Shown here piece by piece: positions 1 through 5,037 of a DNA stretch of 9,555 nt (position 1 is the first letter of the stretch; each line of letters begins with the position of its first letter). The notes under the pieces were generated by a model, which was given only the letters and a program-made list of their open reading frames with translations, ran no database searches and was not told the origin of the DNA. This DNA is from Desulfobacterales bacterium (GTDB lineage: Bacteria; Desulfobacterota; Desulfobulbia; Desulfobulbales; BM004): positions 1-9,555 of the forward strand of contig JAUXHH010000053.1 in the NCBI GenBank assembly GCA_030621655.1, written 5' to 3'. Made by a program: the position numbers and the translations under genes.

Positions 1-2
1 CT

Positions 3-125
3 GACGCTCAATATCATTTAGGATCTATGTATTATAGTGGTGAAGGGGTTCCTCATGACGATGAGCAAGCTATCCAATGGTATACAAAAGCCGCTGAGCA
101 GGGGCATGTTGATGCTCAAATTTAG
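3..125 (+). CDS. Sel1-like repeat protein, 3' end only
   Basis: The gene enters from the left edge, so only the last 40 codons are visible, ending at TAG (123-125). The translation contains one clear Sel1-type tetratricopeptide-like repeat: DAQYHLGSMYYSGEGVP, then an acidic stretch, then AIQWYTKAAEQGH. The repeat has the expected small residues (A, G, AA) and about 36-residue spacing. Sel1 proteins are alpha-solenoid scaffolds that mediate protein-protein contacts; the partner cannot be told here. The stop falls in the first few residues of what would be the next repeat, and the same frame stays open for 17 more codons to TAA (177-179). The gene may therefore be truncated by a nonsense mutation or read through. 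The 3' end converges on the small Cys-rich gene that follows. Confidence 0.8.
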   Translation, partial: DAQYHLGSMYYSGEGVPHDDEQAIQWYTKAAEQGHVDAQI

Positions 126-180
126 CTTCGTGAATGGTTCCTTATGGGTAAAGATGTCCTGATGTCGGGAAAAAAATAAA

Positions 181-217
181 AAACGGCCCCTGCTGTAATA
201 AAAGGCAGGGGCCGTTT
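181..217 (-). terminator. Intrinsic terminator of the Cys-rich small gene
   Basis: A perfect 13-bp inverted repeat, AAACGGCCCCTGC (181-193) and GCAGGGGCCGTTT (205-217), has an 11-nt loop. An A-rich run (171-183) lies on its left, which is a U-tract for minus-strand transcripts. It sits 9 nt beyond the stop of the minus-strand gene at 226-372. On the + strand the hairpin is followed only by TTTCGGG, so it should terminate the Sel1 gene less efficiently. Its position between two convergent genes fits a shared terminator. Confidence 0.88.
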
Positions 218-225
218 CGGGATAT

Positions 226-372
226 TTACTTTTTGCAGGCGCAGCCGCAGCCGGATGACTGCTTGTCTTCCTTTTTCTGCATGGTGCCGGTCTCAGCACA
301 TTCCGGACATTTCTTTGGTTTGCATCTTCCTTCCTTGGTGGCGCCACATTTCTCACATTTAAATACAGCCAT
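226..372 (-). CDS. RCKP-type rubredoxin-like small Cys-rich protein
   Basis: This 48-residue protein starts at ATG 370-372 and is preceded by a good Shine-Dalgarno sequence (AAAGGAG, about 6 nt upstream). It has two CxxC pairs: C6-E-K-C9 and C22-P-E-C25. The signature RCKPKKCPEC (16-25) is diagnostic of the small RCKP-type rubredoxin-like proteins of anaerobes, related to the rubredoxin-like part of rubrerythrin. The four cysteines should bind one Fe or Zn, consistent with electron transfer or a zinc ribbon in the cytoplasm; there is no signal peptide. Beyond the usual domain it carries a Lys/Glu-rich linker and a C-terminal CGCAC cluster (42-46), which could be a second metal or thiol site. 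It diverges from copA and has its own terminator. The function of the family is not established. Confidence 0.85.
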   Translation of the reverse strand: MAVFKCEKCGATKEGRCKPKKCPECAETGTMQKKEDKQSSGCGCACKK

Positions 373-499
373 TTTTAGCTCCTTTGCTAGAGTTCGTCTT
401 TAAACCGGTACGTTGTTTCTGAAGAAATATTCTATTAAGGTTAGTCTTAAGCTCTTTAAATAGTACTTTACTCCTGTCGGAAATCCCTCTTTAAATTTA

Positions 500-532
500 A
501 GCAGCATCCGCAAACGAAGTAAAGATGCTGCT
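500..532. repeat. Inverted repeat, 9-bp arms
   Basis: AGCAGCATC (500-508) is matched perfectly by GATGCTGCT (524-532) across a 15-nt loop. No T-tract follows on either strand, so it does not look like an intrinsic terminator. It lies about 150 nt upstream of copA and about 130 nt upstream of the divergent small gene. It could be a regulator site, an mRNA leader hairpin of either gene, or a remnant of something lost. Confidence 0.5.
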
Positions 533-616
533 GGGAAAAAATAATAATCATGGAAATTGATTTTGTCAGCTATTTGATAATTTTTCTTACATGGAAACTG
601 GGCGGTGGATTGTTTC

Positions 617-623
617 AAGGAGG
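617..623 (+). promoter_or_regulatory. Strong ribosome binding site upstream of copA
   Basis: AAGGAGG is a near-perfect anti-Shine-Dalgarno match, 4 nt before ATG 628. It does not serve copA directly, because the frame from ATG 628 stops at 658-660. It is the main reason to take the short leader ORF seriously. Confidence 0.55.
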
Positions 624-627
624 TTTT

Positions 628-660
628 ATGCTTATAGTTGAAAAAAATGGATTGTGGTAA
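628..660 (+). CDS. Candidate 10-codon leader peptide ahead of copA
   Basis: ATG 628 to TAA 660 encodes MLIVEKNGLW. It follows AAGGAGG at a 4-nt spacing, by far the best Shine-Dalgarno in this intergenic region. The ORF is in the same frame as copA, separated by TAA (658-660) and a second TAA (667-669). It ends 9 nt before the TTG and 24 nt before the ATG that could start copA. Two readings are possible: a short upstream ORF that couples ribosomes onto the weakly initiated copA, or a chance ORF. The peptide has no Cys, His or Met cluster pointing to copper sensing. Evidence is the SD and the position only. Confidence 0.35.
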   Translation: MLIVEKNGLW

Positions 661-684
661 CTATTTTAATTGAAAGAAAAAATT

Positions 685-3189
685 ATGGATGAACTGCAGA
701 AAATCACCCTTGCTGTAAAAGGGATGAGCTGTGCCTCCTGCTCGGCCCGTATTGAACGGGTCCTGTCAACAATCGATGGTATTAGCTCAGTATCGGTCAA
801 CCTGGCTGCTGAGACCATGGATCTTGCCTGGGAACCGGCAGTGATTCCCTTGGAAGAGGTTGCTGAAAAGGTCAAGGGACTCGGTTTTGAACTGGAAATG
901 CCCAGTGACGAGGTGACCCTGAACCTGGCCCTAAAGGGCATGACCTGTGCCTCCTGTTCAGCCCGGATCGAGAAAGTGGTGTCGGCAATGGCAGGGGTCC
1001 GGAGTATGCAGGTCAATCTGGCGGCGGAAACAGGTACGGCAATATTTGAACCGGGCACAATCAGCAAACGGAAGATTGTCGAAACTATTGGCAGCCTGGG
1101 TTTTGAGGCCAGTCCTGTAACAGAGGAAGAGGATAATCCCCTGGCCAGGCAGCAGCGGGAAACCCAGGAGAAGCTCGCCAGGATGAAACAGGAGCTTATC
1201 CCTGCCTTTGGCTTTGCCTTTGTGCTGCTCGTCCTGTCAATGGGAGAGATGCTCGGCATGCCGCTGCCCGGGTTTCTCGACCCGCATCATGCACCGTTTA
1301 ATTTTGCTGTGGCTCAGCTGCTGCTGGTCCTGCCGGTCATGTGGTCCGGCCGCAATTTTTACCTGAAGGGATTTCCTGCCCTGATCCGCAAGTCACCCAC
1401 CATGGACTCCCTCATTGCCGTAGGCACCGGCGCGGCCTTTATCTATTCAACCTGGAACCTCATAGAAATAGCCCTGGGTATTGACCCCATTGCCAGGGTA
1501 ATGGACCTTTATTACGAATCCGCTGCCGTGCTTATCGTCCTGGTCTCTTTAGGCAAGTATTTAGAAACCCGCGCCAAGGCGAGGACCTCGGATGCCATCA
1601 GCCAGCTGATGGAGCTCACTCCTGACCAGGCAACCCTGATTAAAAATCCTGGAAAAGAAAATGAGGAACAGGCCGCTATTCTGGTTTCGGACATTGAAAC
1701 TGGTGACCTGATCCTGGTGCGGCCCGGCGAAAGGATTCCTATGGATGGTGCCGTCCAAAAGGGCAGGTCAAGCGTCGATGAGTCCATGCTGACCGGAGAA
1801 AGCCTGCCGGTCGGCAAAGAGGAGGGCGATATGGTGATCGGCGGCACTCTGAACAAGAACGGCATGCTGCGGGTTATGGCAGAACGGGTAGGACAGGACA
1901 CTGTCCTTGCCCGGATCATCAGGATGGTCCGCGAGGCCCAGGGTTCCAAGGCTCCGATTGCTAACCTGGCGGACCGCATAAGCCTCTACTTCGTGCCTAC
2001 CGTTATGGTGATTGCCATCCTGTCAGGATTGGCCTGGTATTTTATCGGTGGCTCAGAGTTTGCCTTTGCACTTCGCATTTTCATAGCAGTGCTGGTTATT
2101 GCATGTCCGTGTGCCATGGGGTTGGCAACCCCTACTTCGATCATGGTTGGCACCGGCAGGGGGGCCCAGCTCGGGGTTTTGATCAAGAGCGGCGAAGCCC
2201 TGGAAATGGCCCAGCGGGTCAAGACGCTGGTATTTGATAAGACAGGTACCTTGACCTACGGTAAGCCAAAGCTGACGGATTTTCATATAGTCGAAGGCAG
2301 TGGTGATACGGAGGATGAAATACTGGCACTGGTGGCAGGGGCGGAAAGTGTTTCAGAGCATCCGCTGGCCGAGGCCATTGTCCTGGAGGCAGAAGCACGC
2401 GGGCTTTCATTCTCCGAACCAGACTCTTTTGAGGCCATTCTCGGTAAAGGTATCCAGGCTAAAGTTGAAGGCCGGAAACTGCTGCTCGGTAACAGGGAAA
2501 TGATGGGAACCGTAACCGAAGGGGTTGATAATCCTCTCATCGAAACAAAAGCAGCTGAATTTGCCGGAACCGGCAAGACAGCCCTGTACCTGGCAATTGA
2601 TAATAAACTGACCGCCATCCTGGCTATTGCCGACCAGATAAAGACCGAGACCCCGGCCACCATCAGCCGGTTGAAGAAGATGGGCATAAAGGTCTACATG
2701 CTGACCGGCGATAATAAAATCACGGCCGAGGCTATTGCAGCCCAGGCAGGTATTGACCAGGTAATTGCCGAAGTGCTGCCGGATCACAAGGCGGACAAAG
2801 TGGCGGAGCTTCAAAGCCAAGGAGTAACTGTCGGCATGGTCGGTGACGGTGTCAACGATGCACCGGCTCTGGCCCGGGCCGATGTCGGTATTGCCATGGG
2901 CACCGGCATTGATGTAGCCATTGAATCCGGTGACATCGTGCTTATGAAGGGCGAGTTGGGCGGGGTGCTCACCGCCCTGGCACTGAGCCGGGCCACCATG
3001 CGGAATATAAAACAGAATCTTTTTTGGGCCTTTGCCTATAACGTGGTTGGCATTCCTGTTGCTGCGGGTCTGCTGTATATCTTTGGAGGACCTACGTTGA
3101 ATCCGATGATTGCCGGTGGTGCCATGGCAATGAGTTCGGTATCAGTTGTTACCAATGCCTTACGGCTGCGCTTTTTTACTCCTGAATAA
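685..3189 (+). CDS. copA: Cu(+)-exporting P1B-1-type ATPase CopA
   Basis: A full-length P1B ATPase (834 aa from ATG 685) that uses ATP to pump Cu(+) out across the inner membrane. Two N-terminal HMA domains carry GMSCASC (Cys 16 and 19) and GMTCASC (Cys 88 and 91). The ATPase core has TGES (370-373), the transmembrane CPC site in ACPCAMGLATPT (474-476), the phosphorylated Asp in DKTGT (518), the SEHP nucleotide-binding His-Pro (557-560), GDNK (675-678) and GDGVND (720-725). YN (785-786) and MSS (816-818) in the last two helices mark Cu(+) specificity (P1B-1). A TTG at 670 would add five residues (MKEKI), but neither start has a good Shine-Dalgarno sequence; I prefer the ATG. No copper chaperone or regulator gene lies beside it. 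Translation may depend on the leader ORF at 628-660. Confidence 0.96.
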   Translation: MDELQKITLAVKGMSCASCSARIERVLSTIDGISSVSVNLAAETMDLAWEPAVIPLEEVAEKVKGLGFELEMPSDEVTLNLALKGMTCASCSARIEKVVSAMAGVRSMQVNLAAETGTAIFEPGTISKRKIVETIGSLGFEASPVTEEEDNPLARQQRETQEKLARMKQELIPAFGFAFVLLVLSMGEMLGMPLPGFLDPHHAPFNFAVAQLLLVLPVMWSGRNFYLKGFPALIRKSPTMDSLIAVGTGAAFIYSTWNLIEIALGIDPIARVMDLYYESAAVLIVLVSLGKYLETRAKARTSDAISQLMELTPDQATLIKNPGKENEEQAAILVSDIETGDLILVRPGERIPMDGAVQKGRSSVDESMLTGESLPVGKEEGDMVIGGTLNKNGMLRVMAERVGQDTVLARIIRMVREAQGSKAPIANLADRISLYFVPTVMVIAILSGLAWYFIGGSEFAFALRIFIAVLVIACPCAMGLATPTSIMVGTGRGAQLGVLIKSGEALEMAQRVKTLVFDKTGTLTYGKPKLTDFHIVEGSGDTEDEILALVAGAESVSEHPLAEAIVLEAEARGLSFSEPDSFEAILGKGIQAKVEGRKLLLGNREMMGTVTEGVDNPLIETKAAEFAGTGKTALYLAIDNKLTAILAIADQIKTETPATISRLKKMGIKVYMLTGDNKITAEAIAAQAGIDQVIAEVLPDHKADKVAELQSQGVTVGMVGDGVNDAPALARADVGIAMGTGIDVAIESGDIVLMKGELGGVLTALALSRATMRNIKQNLFWAFAYNVVGIPVAAGLLYIFGGPTLNPMIAGGAMAMSSVSVVTNALRLRFFTPE

Positions 3190-3668
3190 ATTTTATCTTC
3201 ATCTTCTTTACCTGTATAAAGAAACGAACCAGCAGTGTTTTGTAAGGCGAAGAAAGTACAGCCTGATCACTTAATCCCGCAAATGAGGGAATTACCCTGC
3301 ACTGCTTAAAAAAGTCGGGTGCTGCGAAACTCGCAGAGTTTATGCCCCGCAGGGGTTGCTCAGACAGTCGGAGTCTACGCCATTACATGGCTTCGCTTAC
3401 CTCTCGCGCTATTCCGTCTTTTTTTCGCTGCTCGTGAAGCGCCCGACGTTCCGTTTTCACCATTCCTTTGACAAGGTATTGCGTAGTTGTGCTAAAGAAC
3501 AACTTTTAAGTGCATTCCCTTCTAACAGGCAAGATTGAAGAAGCCCGAACAATAGTGATCTAGATCGATCAGAGGATTTTGCTATAGTAACATCCATAAA
3601 TAAATTTTTTTACCCTTGAAACCCTGAAACCTGCAGATTTTTTTATCCTGCTTTTAGTCTCAATATGA
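3190..3668. other. Long intergenic region between convergent copA and gdhA
   Basis: About 480 bases without a convincing gene, between the 3' ends of copA (+) and gdhA (minus). Just after copA there is a weak AU-rich hairpin (TTCTTTA 3204-3210 with TAAAGAA 3217-3223) lacking a U-tract. At 3314-3447 lies a hairpin-rich element, annotated separately. Two T7 runs (3605-3611 and 3638-3644), a tandem 8-mer (TGAAACCC then TGAAACCT, 3617-3632) and a GATC-rich palindrome (3556-3571) follow. I cannot assign a clean intrinsic terminator to either gene. The 60-codon + frame from 3356 starts with TTG inside the hairpin array and is not supported. Confidence 0.6.
3314..3447. repeat. Hairpin-array element bounded by an inverted repeat
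   Basis: The outer arms GTCGGGTGCT (3314-3323) and AGCGCCCGAC (3438-3447) pair over 10 bp with one G-T mismatch (a G-U pair in RNA). Between them are consecutive small perfect hairpins: CTGCGA-AAC-TCGCAG (3322-3336), CCCC-GCA-GGGG (3345-3355), AGAC/GTCT (3362-3376) and GCCAT-TAC-ATGGC (3379-3391). A T7 run (3419-3425) follows. The outer and first inner arm share two bases, so they are partly exclusive. The layout suggests a multibranched fold: a structured RNA, a REP/MITE-like intergenic repeat or a recombination site. It does not show the conserved attC ends of integron cassettes. I recognise no named family. Confidence 0.5.
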
Positions 3669-5018
3669 TTACACCAACCCCTGATCAAGCATGGCATTCA
3701 CCACCTTGACAAAGGCGGCTATATTTGCACCTGTTACGTAATCACCCGGCTTATCGTATTCTACCGCTGCATTCAGGCATGTCTCATGGATTGATTTCAT
3801 AATTATTTTCAGCCGGTTGTTTACCTCTTCAGCCGGCCAGTTCAAGCGCATGGAGTTTTGGGCCATTTCCAGGCCGGATACTGCCACACCTCCTGCATTG
3901 GCAGCTTTACCCGGTGCGTAGAGTATCCTGTTATCGAGAAAGATATCCACAGCTTCAGGAGTAGAGGGCATGTTAGCCCCTTCCCCCACTACAAACACAC
4001 CGTTGTTGATCAGGTTCCGGGCATCTTGCTGCTGGATTTCATTTTCAGTTGCAGATGGAAAGGCGCAGTCAGCCTTATGGTTCCAGAGCGGATTGTGATC
4101 CAATGAAAGGTCTGCAGGTGTATAAACAGCAGGAGGATATTTCTCTGTATAGCGTTCAATCCTCCCACGTTTAATGTTTTTCAGATGTTTGACAAATTCC
4201 AGCTTTTCAGCATCAATTCCCTCTTCATCATAGATATATCCCGATGAGTCGGAAAGGGTTACGACCCTGCCACCCAGGTGCACTATTTTTTCAGATGTAT
4301 ACTGGGCAACATTGCCGCTTCCCGATACCAGACAGGTTTTGCCTTCCAGGGTATCATCGCGGGTGGCCAGCATCTCAGCCGCAAAATATACACAGCCATA
4401 GCCTGTTGCCTCGGGTCTAATAAGGCTGCCGCCCCAGTTGAGGCTCTTTCCGGTCAAAACACCGGTAAATTCATTTTTCAATTTCTTGTACATACCGAAG
4501 AGGTATCCTATTTCCCTGGTCCCGACACCTATATCCCCGGCCGGTATATCTGTATGCGGACCGATATGCCGAAAAAGTTCATTCATGAAGCTCTGACAGA
4601 AGCGCATGATCTCATTGTCGGATTTTCCCTTGGGATTGAAGTCTGACCCTCCTTTGCCACCTCCCATGCTGAGGGTTGTCAGGCTGTTTTTGAAAACCTG
4701 TTCAAAGGCAAGAAATTTCATGATGCCGAGGTTGACAGAAGGGTGGAAGCGAAGGCCGCCTTTATAAGGCCCTATGGCGCTGTTCATCTCAACACGAAAA
4801 CCGCGATTTACATAGACCTGTCCCTCATCATCCATCCATGGCACTCTGAACAGAATTACCCTTTCAGGTTCAACAATTCTTTCAAGTACTGCTGCTCTTC
4901 TATATTCCGGATTCCGGTCGAGGACGGGTTTGACAGATACCAGAACCTCTTGGACTGCCTGGTGGAATTCTTTTTCACCCGGGTCTTTTTCCATGACTTT
5001 CTTTGTGAAATCATCCAT
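3669..5018 (-). CDS. gdhA: NADP-type hexameric glutamate dehydrogenase
   Basis: GdhA (449 aa; E. coli GdhA is 447) interconverts 2-oxoglutarate plus ammonium and glutamate using NAD(P)H in the cytoplasm. It aligns throughout with the E. coli type. Visible sites are PYKGG (substrate Lys 86), MGGGKGG (catalytic Lys 122), PAGDIGVG (catalytic Asp 162) and the Rossmann motif VSGSGNVAQ (about 232-239). SDSSG follows the next strand, a Ser-rich acidic-loop context usual in NADP-using members. The C-terminus has APGKAANAGGVAVSG. The frame is open to 5069, but ATG 5018 is chosen because AGGAGA lies 8 nt upstream and the protein then begins like its homologues. It is 19 nt downstream of the large ATP-grasp gene, so it is probably the last gene of the korB-korC operon. 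Coenzyme use is inferred. Confidence 0.96.
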   Translation of the reverse strand: MDDFTKKVMEKDPGEKEFHQAVQEVLVSVKPVLDRNPEYRRAAVLERIVEPERVILFRVPWMDDEGQVYVNRGFRVEMNSAIGPYKGGLRFHPSVNLGIMKFLAFEQVFKNSLTTLSMGGGKGGSDFNPKGKSDNEIMRFCQSFMNELFRHIGPHTDIPAGDIGVGTREIGYLFGMYKKLKNEFTGVLTGKSLNWGGSLIRPEATGYGCVYFAAEMLATRDDTLEGKTCLVSGSGNVAQYTSEKIVHLGGRVVTLSDSSGYIYDEEGIDAEKLEFVKHLKNIKRGRIERYTEKYPPAVYTPADLSLDHNPLWNHKADCAFPSATENEIQQQDARNLINNGVFVVGEGANMPSTPEAVDIFLDNRILYAPGKAANAGGVAVSGLEMAQNSMRLNWPAEEVNNRLKIIMKSIHETCLNAAVEYDKPGDYVTGANIAAFVKVVNAMLDQGLV

Positions 5019-5025
5019 GGGATAT

Positions 5026-5031
5026 TCTCCT
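5026..5031 (-). promoter_or_regulatory. Ribosome binding site deciding the gdhA start
   Basis: On the minus strand AGGAGA lies 7 to 8 nt before ATG 5018. It fixes the gdhA start there rather than at the upstream in-frame start (5069), which would overlap the end of the preceding gene by 32 nt. Confidence 0.75.
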
Positions 5032-5037
5032 GTTTTT

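Larger units (their letters stand above)
373..627. other. AT-rich divergent intergenic region
   Basis: This stretch lies between the start of the small Cys-rich gene (minus) and the copA leader region (+). I see no convincing gene: a minus-strand open frame at 400-618 starts with TTG, lacks a Shine-Dalgarno sequence and has no recognisable composition. The region should hold the promoters of both flanking genes, but I find no sigma-70 pair with correct spacing (TTGATT at 557 and GATAAT at 576 are only 13 nt apart). Short symmetry is present at TTAAG-6 nt-CTTAA (435-450), as is the longer inverted repeat at 500-532. No CopY-type or CueR-type operator is evident. Confidence 0.5.

Noticed and set aside
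557..581. Sigma-70 promoter TTGATT ... GATAAT upstream of copA
   Set aside because: The spacer is only 13 nt, outside the usable range of about 16 to 18 nt.
400..618. 72-codon minus-strand open frame upstream of the Cys-rich gene
   Set aside because: It starts with TTG, has no Shine-Dalgarno sequence, no recognisable motif, and spans the expected promoter region and the inverted repeat.
666..1259. 197-codon minus-strand open frame antisense to copA
   Set aside because: It is Ser-rich, low in diversity and wholly inside the unmistakable HMA domains of copA on the other strand, so it is a shadow of codon bias.
3314..3447. Integron attC site
   Set aside because: The outer ends lack the conserved GTTRRRY / RYYYAAC core sites and no integrase or cassette genes are present.
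3356..3538. 60-codon + frame in the copA-gdhA gap
   Set aside because: The start is TTG inside the GGGG arm of a hairpin, there is no properly spaced ribosome binding site, and the sequence is explained better by the hairpin-array element.
3605..3651. T7 runs as intrinsic terminators for copA
   Set aside because: No stable GC-rich stem directly precedes either run. The GCAG...CTGC pairing encloses the second T-run rather than preceding it.
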